A stretch of DNA of 64,000 nucleotides. Origin: Streptomyces sp. ISL-66. GTDB taxonomy: Bacteria; Actinomycetota; Actinomycetes; Streptomycetales; Streptomycetaceae. Below the pieces are notes generated by a model. It made no database searches. It was not told where the DNA came from and saw nothing but the letters and a program-made list of their open reading frames with translations. The translations under genes were made by a program, and so were the position numbers. The stretch's first letter is position 1; every line of letters starts with the position of its first letter. Where the stretch lies: positions 1 through 64,000 of the forward strand of contig NZ_JAGGOW010000072.1 in assembly GCF_018614135.1 (NCBI RefSeq), given 5' to 3'. Of the stretch, positions 33,597 to 42,325 are shown in pieces.

Positions 33597-36509
33597 TTAT
33601 TCGAGCAGCTCCGCGTACGAGCCCATGGCCAGGGCGATGTCCGCCTGGGCCCAGAACCGGTGGTACGTGAAGACGGGCGCGGCGCCGCCCGCGAGGTAGG
33701 CCTCGATCTTCGGCCAGGCCGGGTCGTCCTGGTAGAAGGTGCGGATCGAGGCGAAGGTGGACGCGGAGTTCACCGCGTCGCCGTTCGGCATGGTGCCGGT
33801 CCACGTGCCGGGCACGTACACCGGGTTGCTGAAGCGGTTGTAGTCGGTCCGGGTCTCCTGGACGGCGACGCCCAGGGGGTCCTGGTGGTGGGCCCACATG
33901 CCGTCGAGCAGGGCCTTGGCGACCCGCTTGGCCTCGGGATGCCCGGACTTCGCGGCGTAGTAGGTCAGGGTCTTGGCGTAGGCGGCGGCCACGCCCACGT
34001 CGTCGGTGTAGTCGGCGACGGTGACGTGCAGGCCCCCGTTCGCGCCGGGAGCGGACGCGTTCCAGGTGTCGGGGGCACCCGACCACTGGAGGGTGGAGGG
34101 GATGCGGTAGGTGCCGTCGGGGTTGATGGTGGTCTTCGACAGGGCCCAGCCGACCCACTTGTCGAGCACGGTCTTGGCGGCCGCGTCGCCCGTCTGCCGG
34201 TAGTACTCCGCGACGCGCTCCATGGACCAGGCCTGGAAGCCGAACCACTGGTTGGACGCCGGGTCGTGGTAGACCGGCTTCTCGTCGTAGAAGAGGCCGT
34301 GGAAGGTGGGGGTCCCGGCCGGGGGCTGTGCGTACCGCCCCTGCCAGCTGTTGGTGGCGCCGCCGGCGATGGCGCCCTCGTCGGACTGGAGCCAGCGGTA
34401 GAACTCCAGCTGCCGGTCCAGGCTGGTCGCCCAGTCCGCCGCGCCGGTCGACGACTTGGGCTTGAGCGGGGCGTACTCGCTGAGCGCGTAGGCGGCGAGC
34501 GGGTTCTGGTAGCCGCCGTGGGCGTGGCTGGAGCCGATCCGCCAGGACCAGCCGGCCGAGGTGTCGGTGGCGCCGCCCCAGGCGTAGTACCAGGACATCA
34601 GGTAGTGCGCGCTGTCCTTGCCGGTGCCGGCGGGGCAGACGGTCGGGCCGACGCAGTTGCCGGCCTTCTTGAAGTACTTGTCGAACATGGAGTACCGCAG
34701 GTAGTCGCCCATCTTGGCCGCCTTGGTGACGGTCGCGGTGACCTGGGTCCCCTTGCCCTGTTCCTTGGCCCAGACGTCGGCCCAGTACGCGGCCTGGATG
34801 GCACGCGCGTCGGCGTCCGGGGCGTTGGTGAACTTCCACTGCTTGGCGTAGGAGGAGTCCCCGGTGAAGAGGTCGAGGTAGCCGTTCTTGCCGCCGTAGG
34901 CGAACTTGTCGCAGGTGGGGTGCGGAACGGTCTCCCAGACCGATTCCTGCGGGCCGCGCTGGAAGGTGTTGATGTACGAGGGTCCGGTCGCGGTCGGTCC
35001 GGCGGAGCACTTTCCGGGCTCGTTCCCGAAGCCGTAGACGTTGTCGACGTCCTGGAGCCAGTGCATGCCGTAGATGTCGTCCGTGCCGTACGCGCCCTTC
35101 AGCTCGCCGGCTATCGGGTCCACGCCGGCGGTGACCGTCCCGTCGAGCTTGGCCGGATACTGCGAGGGAAGGTCGTGCTCGGGGGCGTAGGTGGCCGGCT
35201 TGGAGGCGTTGTAGGAGCCGGTCGTCGGCTGGTCGGCATGGGTGGGGATCATGAACTTCTCCATGGTGTCCCACGCGCCGTTGAACTTGGTCCAGTCCCC
35301 GGTGATCTTCCCGTACATCGCCTGCAGCCAGATCAGGTAGCTGTACGCCTCCGAGGTCGTCTCGTGCCCGTGGTCCGGGGCCTCGACGATCAGCGTCTCG
35401 ACGGAGTGGTACGGGATGCCCTCGGGCGAGAAGTAGCCGTTGGCCGGGTTGGTGATCTTCCCGTGGAGGTCGAGGAAGCGGGCGTCGTACGTGGAGTCGG
35501 CGGCCAGCTGGACGACGGTGACCTCCGCCTTCGTACGGCCGGGAGCGGTCGCGGTGAAGACGGCGGAGCCGCTGCCGGTGGTGCCGGCGGTGACCGTCAC
35601 CTTCTGGGCGGTGTTCCAGTTCGCCGGGGTGAACGTGAGCGTGGCGGGCGTCGCGGTGAGATCGGTGTTGCCCAAGGTGCGGGCGACGCTCACCGTGACG
35701 TTCGCGGCCGGCTGGGTGGAGAGCTTCAGATCGAAGGTGCCCGTCTGCCCGCGGCGTACGGAGAGCTGCGCGGGGGCGGCGACGAGCGCGGGCCCGGCGG
35801 TGACGGTGATGCCGACGGGGGCCGACTCGCCGGAGGCGCCGAGGCTGTCGTAGGCCTTGGCGTAGAGGGAGTGGGCCCCGGCGGCCAGGCCGGTGGCGCC
35901 GAGGGTGAAGGGCGCCGTGGTGTCCGTACCCAGGAGCGTGGTGTCGCTGTAGAACTCGACCTTGCCGACGGTGGCGCTGTCGGCCGCCGCGGCGGTGGCG
36001 GCGAGCGGGACCGGGTCGCCCGCGGTGTAGACGGCGCCCGCGGCGGGGCTGGTCAGGACGGCGACCGGGGGCTGGTGGGCTCCGGTGCACGCAGTGCCGT
36101 TGACCGCGAAGGAGGTGGGGGCGGCGTTGGTCCCGCTGTAAGTGAACTGGGCGCCGGCGGTGACGGCCGCGCCCGCGGCGACGGTCCTGTTCCAGGACGC
36201 GGCCGCGACGCTGACGGTCTTGCCCGACTGGGCCCAGGTGCCGTTCCAGCCGTTGGTCAGCTTCTGGTCGCCCGTGTAGGCGTAGGTGAGGGTCCAGCCG
36301 TCGAGCGGGGTGGCGGACCGGTTGGTGAGGGTGAGTTCGGCGGTGAAGCCCGAACCCCAGTCGTTGGTCTTGTAGTCGACGCTGCACTGCACCGCCGCGG
36401 CCTGGGCGGCGGTGGTGGCTCCGACGGCCGTCAGACCGAGGGGGAGGGAGAAGGCTGCGGCCAGCGCGATCAGCCGGCTGCGTCGTCTGCTCAACGGGCG
36501 TGGTGGCAT
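33597..36509 (-). CDS. Secreted GH48 exocellulase with N-terminal CBM2
   Basis: Reducing-end cellobiohydrolase of the GH48 family, 970 aa, secreted and acting on crystalline cellulose. Order: signal peptide ([24 protein letters not shown] cleavage); CBM2 cellulose-binding module (about 38-140, with [14 protein letters not shown] and [12 protein letters not shown]); Ig-like module (about 145-240); a second beta-sandwich (about 242-340, [22 protein letters not shown]) common in Streptomyces cellulases; GH48 catalytic domain (about 345-970) with [43 protein letters not shown] and [18 protein letters not shown]. The ATG at 36509 follows GAGGAGAA. A perfect CebR box lies 70 nt upstream, so it should be induced by cello-oligosaccharides. 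Confidence 0.95.
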   Translation of the reverse strand: MPPRPLSRRRSRLIALAAAFSLPLGLTAVGATTAAQAAAVQCSVDYKTNDWGSGFTAELTLTNRSATPLDGWTLTYAYTGDQKLTNGWNGTWAQSGKTVSVAAASWNRTVAAGAAVTAGAQFTYSGTNAAPTSFAVNGTACTGAHQPPVAVLTSPAAGAVYTAGDPVPLAATAAAADSATVGKVEFYSDTTLLGTDTTAPFTLGATGLAAGAHSLYAKAYDSLGASGESAPVGITVTAGPALVAAPAQLSVRRGQTGTFDLKLSTQPAANVTVSVARTLGNTDLTATPATLTFTPANWNTAQKVTVTAGTTGSGSAVFTATAPGRTKAEVTVVQLAADSTYDARFLDLHGKITNPANGYFSPEGIPYHSVETLIVEAPDHGHETTSEAYSYLIWLQAMYGKITGDWTKFNGAWDTMEKFMIPTHADQPTTGSYNASKPATYAPEHDLPSQYPAKLDGTVTAGVDPIAGELKGAYGTDDIYGMHWLQDVDNVYGFGNEPGKCSAGPTATGPSYINTFQRGPQESVWETVPHPTCDKFAYGGKNGYLDLFTGDSSYAKQWKFTNAPDADARAIQAAYWADVWAKEQGKGTQVTATVTKAAKMGDYLRYSMFDKYFKKAGNCVGPTVCPAGTGKDSAHYLMSWYYAWGGATDTSAGWSWRIGSSHAHGGYQNPLAAYALSEYAPLKPKSSTGAADWATSLDRQLEFYRWLQSDEGAIAGGATNSWQGRYAQPPAGTPTFHGLFYDEKPVYHDPASNQWFGFQAWSMERVAEYYRQTGDAAAKTVLDKWVGWALSKTTINPDGTYRIPSTLQWSGAPDTWNASAPGANGGLHVTVADYTDDVGVAAAYAKTLTYYAAKSGHPEAKRVAKALLDGMWAHHQDPLGVAVQETRTDYNRFSNPVYVPGTWTGTMPNGDAVNSASTFASIRTFYQDDPAWPKIEAYLAGGAAPVFTYHRFWAQADIALAMGSYAELLE

Positions 36510-36551
36510 GCGGTGGTTCTCCTCGCGGTCCGGGGAAGTGGGGGTGTGCGA

Positions 36552-36571
36552 AGAGCTCGAGCACGAGCTCT
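36552..36571. promoter_or_regulatory. Palindrome in the GH48 leader
   Basis: AGAGCTCG-AGCA-CGAGCTCT, 8-bp arms with a 4-nt spacer, lying between the CebR box and the GH48 start. It could be a second operator or an RNA hairpin. Confidence 0.35.
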
Positions 36572-36578
36572 GAACCAG

Positions 36579-36592
36579 TGGGAGCGCTCCCA
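36579..36592. promoter_or_regulatory. CebR operator
   Basis: TGGGAGCGCTCCCA, the perfect 14-bp palindrome bound by CebR, the cellobiose/cellotriose-responsive LacI-family repressor of Streptomyces cellulase genes. It lies 70 nt upstream of the GH48 start. Confidence 0.93.
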
Positions 36593-36692
36593 CTCTGCCG
36601 ACGGGGACGCAACGGCGTCAAGGTGCGTGAAGCGTCGAAGGTTTTTCGAGCGCCGAGGCCGCCAAACCTCCTTCGCTCGGACGCGGTTGCCG

Positions 36693-37862
36693 CTACGGCC
36701 GCAGGGCGGTGACGAGGTCCCGCAGGCGCTCGAGGCCCGCACGCGGGACCAGGCCCAGGTGGTAGAGGTGCGCCTCGCCGAGGCCCGCGGCCAGCTGGCG
36801 GGCGGCCAGCACGCCGAGGGCCTCCCCGTCCGCGGGCAGGGTCTCGGGACGGAAGTAGCCGCCGACGGCGGTGGCGGGCGGCGCCAGATCGCGCAGGGCG
36901 GCCACCGGATCCGCGCCGGGACCGGGACCCGGCCCGGTCCCGGCCGCCCAGCAGTTGGCGACCACCGCGTCGATGCCCTCGGTCACGGTCGGCCCGAGGG
37001 GCGCGAAGGCGCCGGTGACCCAGGGGGACGCCGAGCCGTGCAGGGTGATGCGGATGCCGGGCGCGGCGGTACGCGCGGCGGCGACCAGGCGGGCGTGCAG
37101 AGCGGAAGCGGACGCGTCGGCGCACGCGCGCAGCACGGCGGCGGCCTGCGCCCCGAGAGCGCCTTCGGGGCTCTTCGGCGGCCGCGCCGGCCCGAGGGCC
37201 CCGCGGACCTGGGCCGCGACGCGTTCGGGATCGAGGCCCGCCGCCCGCTGGACGCGCCGGCAGGAGGCGCAGAAGCACAGCGAGAGCAGTTCCCGCTGGA
37301 CGGGGGTCCACTGCGCGAACTCGGTCTTGTCGTGATGCCCGCCGTGATCCACTCCCAGCGGACCGGCGGCCTCCAGGATCAGGCCGTCGGCCTCGCCGAG
37401 CAGGGCGACCTCGTGCACGAGGGTCGCGCAGTAGTCGGCCACCTGGGGTGCCTGCGGGCACAGGGCGTAGGAGTACGGCTCGTCGAAGGCGTTGCGCCGC
37501 ACGAGGTCCGGGTGGTCCCGCCCCAGCACGCTGTTGTGGGTGAGGACGGTCCACGCGGCGACCCGTAGCCCCGCCGCCACGAGGGCCTTCCTGGCCACGG
37601 TGAAGGAGTCGGGGACGGTCCAGCGGGGAACGCGCGGCGCCAGTCCCATGCCCTGCCAGGCGGCGGGGCGGACCGGGAGGTAGCAGGCGGCGTGTTCGGC
37701 GTCCACCAGTCTGTGCCGCGGGTGGAGCGGGGTGGCCGCGCGGGTGCTGTGGTAGTTCGCCGCGACGGCCACGGTCTCCACGCCGGTCTCGTGCGCCCTG
37801 TCGGCGGCTGCCGGATCACCGACGAAGTCCCAGGGATACGCGTATCCGGTCGCCGTCACCAT
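36693..37862 (-). CDS. Hypothetical protein, putative TIM-barrel with CxxC site
   Basis: A 389-aa protein I cannot place in a named family. There is no signal peptide, so it is probably cytosolic. The early segment GYAYPWDFVGDPAAADRAHETGVETVAVAANYHSTRA and the series of short strands followed by amphipathic helices fit a TIM-barrel glycosidase-like fold. SLCFCASCRR (a CxxC pair) resembles the zinc-binding CxxC of GH42-type enzymes such as the GH42 in this window (CYCRGC). A Glu in LILEAAGPLGVDH and the late VANCWAAG strand could be active-site positions. Divergent from udh with a 177-nt gap, so it may take part in sugar-acid or cell-wall sugar metabolism; this is inference from location only. 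Confidence 0.65.
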   Translation of the reverse strand: MVTATGYAYPWDFVGDPAAADRAHETGVETVAVAANYHSTRAATPLHPRHRLVDAEHAACYLPVRPAAWQGMGLAPRVPRWTVPDSFTVARKALVAAGLRVAAWTVLTHNSVLGRDHPDLVRRNAFDEPYSYALCPQAPQVADYCATLVHEVALLGEADGLILEAAGPLGVDHGGHHDKTEFAQWTPVQRELLSLCFCASCRRVQRAAGLDPERVAAQVRGALGPARPPKSPEGALGAQAAAVLRACADASASALHARLVAAARTAAPGIRITLHGSASPWVTGAFAPLGPTVTEGIDAVVANCWAAGTGPGPGPGADPVAALRDLAPPATAVGGYFRPETLPADGEALGVLAARQLAAGLGEAHLYHLGLVPRAGLERLRDLVTALRP

Positions 37863-38014
37863 CGGAACCTCACCGCCCGTGCGTGGATTCGAGCATGTTC
37901 AGACCTGTGAACTCCGGCCAGGGGTGGGAGCGTTGCGAACAGTAGGCACGCGCTCGTGACCTCGTCAAGCAGTCGCCCGCCGTTGAGGATCTTCCGAAAC
38001 ACTTCCCCGCTCGT

Positions 38015-38026
38015 TCACATATGTGA
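38015..38026. promoter_or_regulatory. Palindromic operator before udh
   Basis: TCACATATGTGA, a perfect 12-bp palindrome 13 nt before the udh ATG. It matches a site before gntR (38962) at 11 of 13 positions when extended by one base. Confidence 0.65.
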
Positions 38027-38039
38027 CTACGTTCTCCGC

Positions 38040-38864
38040 ATGGAGACCTCACACACGCACAAGCCCCACACCGTCCTGCTCACCGGCGCGGCCGGAGGCG
38101 TCGGCACCATGATGCGGGAGCTGCTGCCCGGCTACGGACACCGGCTCCGGCTGCTCGACCTGGTGCCGGTCGTCGGCGCGCCTGACGCCATCGTCGCCGA
38201 CCTCGCCGACCGAGAGGCGCTGCGGGAGGCCGTCCGGGGCGTCGACGCGGTCGTTCACCTCGCCGGGATATCCCTGGAGTCCACCTTCGAGAAGGTGCTG
38301 GCCGCCAACGTCACCGGGCTGCACCACCTCTACGAGGCCGCCCGCGCGGAGGGAGTGCGCCGCGTCGTCTTCGCCTCCAGCAACCACGCCGTCGGCTTCA
38401 CCCCGCGGCCGCGCGGGGACGACCCGCTGGTCCCCGTCGACACCCCGCGCCGGCCCGACAGCTTCTACGGCCTGTCCAAGTGCTTCGGCGAGGACCTGGC
38501 CCAGCTCTACTGGGACCTCCACGCGATCGAGACCGTATCGGTGCGGGTCGGCTCCTGCTTCCCCGAGCCGACGTCGGTCCGGATGCTGTCGATGTGGCTG
38601 AGCCCCGCCGACTGCGCGCGCCTCCTCCACGCCGCGCTCACCGCTCAGAACGTCGGGCACACCGTGGTGCACGGCTCCTCCGCCAACACCCGGCTGTGGT
38701 GGGACCTTTCCTCGGCCAGGGCGATCGGATACGAGCCGCAGGACGATTCGGAGCGGTTCGCGGAGCGGCTCATCGCCGAGCAGGGGATCCCGCAGGAGGG
38801 CGACCCGGACGACCTGTACCTGGGCGGTCGCTTCTGCACCGACCCGCCGCGCTGGCCGCACTGA
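38040..38864 (+). CDS. udh: Uronate dehydrogenase
   Basis: NAD+-dependent oxidation of D-galacturonate (or D-glucuronate) to the aldarolactone, first step of the oxidative uronate pathway. The 274-aa protein has an extended-SDR Rossmann motif TGAAGGVG, IVADLADREALREAVRGVDAVVHLAGIS, the family landmark VVFASSNHAVGF, the catalytic Tyr/Lys in YGLSKCFGEDLA, and VRVGSCFPEP, VHGSSANTRLWWD. These match uronate dehydrogenases of the Agrobacterium type closely. The ATG at 38040 gives the normal length. It stands alone before gntR, with its own operator, and probably feeds the dehydratases encoded downstream. Confidence 0.9.
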   Translation: METSHTHKPHTVLLTGAAGGVGTMMRELLPGYGHRLRLLDLVPVVGAPDAIVADLADREALREAVRGVDAVVHLAGISLESTFEKVLAANVTGLHHLYEAARAEGVRRVVFASSNHAVGFTPRPRGDDPLVPVDTPRRPDSFYGLSKCFGEDLAQLYWDLHAIETVSVRVGSCFPEPTSVRMLSMWLSPADCARLLHAALTAQNVGHTVVHGSSANTRLWWDLSSARAIGYEPQDDSERFAERLIAEQGIPQEGDPDDLYLGGRFCTDPPRWPH

Positions 38865-38877
38865 CGAGGAGACGTCC

Positions 38878-38891
38878 AGTAAGCGCTTTCT
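38878..38891. promoter_or_regulatory. Pectin-type LacI-like operator, copy 3
   Basis: AGTAAGCGCTTTCT, exact reverse complement of 12382-12395. It lies 20 nt upstream of the -35 element of the gntR operon. Confidence 0.7.
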
Positions 38892-38911
38892 ACCGACTCG
38901 TGCGCGAAGCA

Positions 38912-38940
38912 TTGACGAAACAACAACCGCCGCTTAGCTT
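38912..38940 (+). promoter_or_regulatory. Promoter of the gntR-pectin operon
   Basis: TTGACG (38912-38917), 17-nt spacer, TAGCTT (38935-38940): a good vegetative-sigma promoter shape. It is flanked upstream by the AAGCGCTT operator and downstream by the GntR-type site. Confidence 0.65.
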
Positions 38941-38961
38941 CTCGTCATTGCACTTCGTACA

Positions 38962-38974
38962 TCATATATGAGAC
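38962..38974. promoter_or_regulatory. GntR-type operator before gntR
   Basis: TCATATATGAGAC contains the palindrome TCATATATGA and matches the site before udh (TCACATATGTGAC) at 11 of 13 positions. It lies in the 5' leader of gntR, about 22 nt past the -10. Confidence 0.6.
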
Positions 38975-39001
38975 GCGATACACGAGATCTGAGAGAGCGT
39001 C

Positions 39002-39643
39002 ATGGCCTTCGCCCCGAGCCCCATTCCGTCCCGCACCCAGTACGTGCTGGAGGCGATCAAGCACGACATACTCACCGGAGTCCTGAGCCCCGGACAGGCC
39101 TTGGTCGAAACCGAACTCGCCGCCCACTTCGGGGTGTCCAAGACCCCGGTCCGCGAGGCGCTCAAGACCCTTGCCGGCAGCGGGCTCGTGGTGATGAGCC
39201 AGTACAAGGGCGTCACCGTGCGCATGGTGGACGCCGACATGGCCCGTGAGGTGTACGACGTACGGCTGCTCCTGGAGCCCGAGGCGGTCCGCCGCACGGT
39301 AGCCGCGCGCGCCCCGCTCGACGCGGCGCGCGAAGCGCTGCGGCGGGCCGCCGGAGCCGAGGACCCCGCCGAACGCTCCCTGGCCAACCGCGAGTTCCAC
39401 CGCGCCCTCTACCTGCCCTGCGGCAACCCGCTGCTCGGCCGGATGCTCGACGAGGTCCGCGACCAGGCCGCCCTGGTCTCCACCGTCGCCTGGGCGGCCA
39501 TCCCCTCCTGGGAGCGCGAGGCCGCCGAACACGAGGAGATCCTGCGGCTCGCGGCCGCCGGTGACGCGGACGAGGCGGGCCGGGCCGTGCACGAGCACAT
39601 CTCCTCCTTCGTCCAGCGCGCCTTCCCCCAGGACAGCGAGTGA
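39002..39643 (+). CDS. GntR-family (FadR/FCD) regulator
   Basis: DNA-binding regulator of 213 aa. N-terminal winged helix-turn-helix with LSPGQALVETELAAHFGVSKTPVREALKTLAGSGLV, then an all-helical FCD ligand-binding domain with EVYDVRLLLEPEAVRR, NREFHRALYLPCGNPLLGRML and the metal-binding-type His in EHEEIL and VHEHISSF. FCD proteins often sense sugar acids. It probably controls udh and its own operon through the matched palindromes at 38015 and 38962. First gene of a long plus-strand operon; its TGA overlaps the GTG of the next gene. Confidence 0.93.
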   Translation: MAFAPSPIPSRTQYVLEAIKHDILTGVLSPGQALVETELAAHFGVSKTPVREALKTLAGSGLVVMSQYKGVTVRMVDADMAREVYDVRLLLEPEAVRRTVAARAPLDAAREALRRAAGAEDPAERSLANREFHRALYLPCGNPLLGRMLDEVRDQAALVSTVAWAAIPSWEREAAEHEEILRLAAAGDADEAGRAVHEHISSFVQRAFPQDSE

Positions 39644-40548
39644 CCATGACGTTCGAGACCCTGAAGACGGCGCTCGCCGATGTCGTGGCCATCCCCGTCA
39701 CGCCCTTCACCGCGGCGGGAGATCTCGACACCGACGCGCACCGCACCCTGCTCCGCCGCCTGATCGACGGCGGAGTGCGCACGCTCACTCCGAACGGGAA
39801 CACCGGCGAGTTCTACGCCCTTACGCCCGAAGAGCGGTTCCTGGTCACCGAGTTGACCGTCGAGGAGGCGGGCGGCCGCGCCACCGTCCTGGTCGGCGTG
39901 GGCCACGACGTACCGACGGCGATCGCGACCGCCCGGCACGCACGCGGTTGCGGCGCACAGATGCTGATGGTGCATCAGCCGGTGCACCCGTACGTCTCGC
40001 AGGACGGCTGGGTCGATTACCACCGGGCCATCGCCGAGGCCGTGCCCGAACTCGGCATCGTCCCCTACATCCGCAACCCGCAACTGAGCGGAGTGCGGCT
40101 CGCGGAGCTGGGCGAGGCCTGCCCGAACGTGATCGGCGTGAAGTACGCCGTCCCGGACGCGGCCCGGTTCGCCGGCTTCGCCCGTGACGCGGGGCTCGAC
40201 CGCTTCACCTGGGTGGCGGGGCTCGCCGAGCCGTACGCCCCTTCCTACTTCGCGGCGGGTGCGACGGGGTTCACCTCCGGCCTCGTCAACGTCTGCCCCC
40301 CGCTCTCCCTGGAGATGCTGTCCGCCCTGCGGGCCGGCGACTACCCGGCCGCCATGAAGGTGTGGGAGCGGATCCGCCGCTTCGAGGAACTGCGGGCCGC
40401 CGACGGCAGCGCCGACAACGTCACCGTCGTCAAGGAGGCCCTCGCCTCACTCGGTCTGTGCCGGCGCGACATCCGCCCGCCCAGCCGCGAGCTGCCCGTG
40501 TCCGCGCGCGCCGAAGTCGCCGCGATAGCCGCCGGATGGCGGTCATGA
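39640..40548 (+). CDS. kdgD: 5-dehydro-4-deoxyglucarate dehydratase (KdgD type)
   Basis: DHDPS-superfamily enzyme of 302 aa that dehydrates and decarboxylates 5-keto-4-deoxy-D-glucarate to 2-ketoglutarate semialdehyde, in the oxidative uronate pathway. Landmarks are VVAIPVTPF, TPNGNTGEFYALTPEER (in place of GTTGE), VPYIRNP (catalytic Tyr near 143) and the Schiff-base Lys168 in NVIGVKYAVPD. GTG 39640 (GTGA overlap with gntR) or ATG 39646 could start it. The related activity on 2-keto-3-deoxy-arabinonate cannot be excluded from sequence, but udh next door favours the uronate role. Confidence 0.88.
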   Translation: MTMTFETLKTALADVVAIPVTPFTAAGDLDTDAHRTLLRRLIDGGVRTLTPNGNTGEFYALTPEERFLVTELTVEEAGGRATVLVGVGHDVPTAIATARHARGCGAQMLMVHQPVHPYVSQDGWVDYHRAIAEAVPELGIVPYIRNPQLSGVRLAELGEACPNVIGVKYAVPDAARFAGFARDAGLDRFTWVAGLAEPYAPSYFAAGATGFTSGLVNVCPPLSLEMLSALRAGDYPAAMKVWERIRRFEELRAADGSADNVTVVKEALASLGLCRRDIRPPSRELPVSARAEVAAIAAGWRS

Positions 40549-42266
40549 GCGTGCGACCCGACCAACTGCGCAGCCACCAGTGGTACGGCACGGACGGGCT
40601 GCGTTCGTTCAGCCACCGCGCCCGCACGCGCCAGCTCGGCTACCTCCCCGAGGAGCACATGGGCAAGCCGGTGGTGGCGATCCTCAACACCTGGTCCGAC
40701 ATCAATCCCTGCCACGTCCATCTCCGGGACCGCGCGCAAGCCGTGAAGCGGGGCGTCTGGCAAGCCGGTGGCTTCCCGCTCGAATTCCCGGTCGCCACCC
40801 TGTCCGAGACCTTTCAAAAACCGACGCCGATGCTCTACCGCAACCTCCTCGCGATGGAGACGGAGGAACTGCTGCGCTCCTACCCGGTCGACGGCGCGGT
40901 CCTCCTCGGCGGCTGCGACAAGTCGACCCCGGCGCTGCTGATGGGCGCGGCCTCGGTGGACCTGCCGACCGTCTTCGTACCGGCCGGGCCGATGCTGCCG
41001 GGCCACTGGCGGGGCGAGATCCTCGGTTCCGGCACCGACATGTGGAAGTACTGGGACGACAAGCGGGCGGGCCTGATCGGGGACTGCGAAATGGCCGAGC
41101 TGGAGAGCGGGCTCGCCCGCTCCCCAGGCCACTGCATGACGATGGGCACGGCGTCCACGCTCACCGCCGCCGCCGAGACCCTCGGCGTCACCGTGCCGGG
41201 CGCCTCCTCGATCCCGGCGGTCGACTCGGGCCACGACCGGATGGCGGCCGCCTCCGGCCTGCGGATCGTGGAGCTCGTACGGCAGGACCTGCGGCTGTCG
41301 CGCATCCTGACCAGGGAGGCGTACGAGGACGCGGTCGCCGCCGTCCTGGCGCTCGGCGGGTCGACGAACGCGGTCATCCATCTGATCGCGATGGCGGGCC
41401 GTTCGGGGGTGACGCTCACTCTGGACGACTTCGACCGCATCGCGCGGACCGTGCCGGTGCTGGCCGATCTCCGGCCCGGTGGGCGCTTCCTCATGGAGGA
41501 CTTCCATTTCGCCGGCGGCATGCCGGGATTCCTCTCCCGCCTCACCGACGTGCTGCATCTCGACCGGCCTACCGTCTCCCACGACACGCTGCGGGAGCAG
41601 CTCGACGGCGCTCGCGTGCACAACGACGAGGTGATCCGGGGCCGTGAACGGCCCCTCGCACCCGAGGGCGGGGTCGCGGTACTGCGCGGGAACCTCTGCC
41701 CGGACGGCGCGGTCATCAAGCACATCGCCGCCGAGCCGCACCTGCTGAAGCACACCGGTCCGGCGGTGGTCTTCGACGACTACCGCACGATGCAGCGCAC
41801 CATCGACGACCCGGAGCTCGGGATCACCGCGGACCATGTGCTCGTACTGCGGGGCGCCGGACCGAAGGGCGGCCCCGGGATGCCGGAGTACGGGATGCTG
41901 CCGATCCCCAAGCACCTGCTGGAGCAGGGCGTACGGGACATGGTCCGGATCTCCGATGCCCGGATGAGCGGCACGAGTTACGGCACGTGCGTGCTCCACG
42001 TCGCGCCCGAGTCGTACGTGGGCGGGCCGCTCGCCCTCGTCCGCACGGGCGACACGATCACCCTCGACGTCGCGGCACGCCGGCTCCATCTACACGTGTC
42101 CGACGACGAGTTGGCGCGTCGGTGGGAGGCGTGGACCCCGCCGCCGGTCCGCTACGAGCGCGGCTACGGGGCGCTCTACAACGAGCAGATCACCCAGGCC
42201 GACACGGGATGCGACTTCGAGTTCCTGGCCCGGCCGGGGGCGACTCCCGATCCCTACGCGGGCTGA
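40545..42266 (+). CDS. IlvD/Edd-family sugar-acid dehydratase
   Basis: Iron-sulfur dehydratase of 573 aa, family of dihydroxyacid, phosphogluconate and pentonate/hexonate dehydratases. Cluster ligands are visible in SDINPCHVHL, LLGGCDKSTPA and SPGHCMTMGTAST. Other landmarks are DGLRSFSHRARTRQLGY, ALGGSTNAVIHLIAMA, RMSGTSYGTCVLHVAPES. The closest functional groups are L-arabonate, D-xylonate and D-galactonate dehydratases. Genetic position between KdgD and udh instead suggests galactarate or its lactone as substrate. ATGA overlap with kdgD. Whether it replaces the usual GarD-type galactarate dehydratase is discussed in the findings. Confidence 0.88.
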   Translation: MSVRPDQLRSHQWYGTDGLRSFSHRARTRQLGYLPEEHMGKPVVAILNTWSDINPCHVHLRDRAQAVKRGVWQAGGFPLEFPVATLSETFQKPTPMLYRNLLAMETEELLRSYPVDGAVLLGGCDKSTPALLMGAASVDLPTVFVPAGPMLPGHWRGEILGSGTDMWKYWDDKRAGLIGDCEMAELESGLARSPGHCMTMGTASTLTAAAETLGVTVPGASSIPAVDSGHDRMAAASGLRIVELVRQDLRLSRILTREAYEDAVAAVLALGGSTNAVIHLIAMAGRSGVTLTLDDFDRIARTVPVLADLRPGGRFLMEDFHFAGGMPGFLSRLTDVLHLDRPTVSHDTLREQLDGARVHNDEVIRGRERPLAPEGGVAVLRGNLCPDGAVIKHIAAEPHLLKHTGPAVVFDDYRTMQRTIDDPELGITADHVLVLRGAGPKGGPGMPEYGMLPIPKHLLEQGVRDMVRISDARMSGTSYGTCVLHVAPESYVGGPLALVRTGDTITLDVAARRLHLHVSDDELARRWEAWTPPPVRYERGYGALYNEQITQADTGCDFEFLARPGATPDPYAG

Positions 42267-42325
42267 TTCTCTTCGCGCGACCGGCGCATCCGCCTGTCCG
42301 AAACACCGAGAACGGAGCCACCGTC

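Noticed and set aside
33660..37568. A 1302-codon open frame on the plus strand opposite the GH48 and CxxC genes
   Set aside because: It is antisense to well-supported genes, has no family motif, and is rich in Gly/Arg/Val, the usual shadow of high-GC coding DNA.
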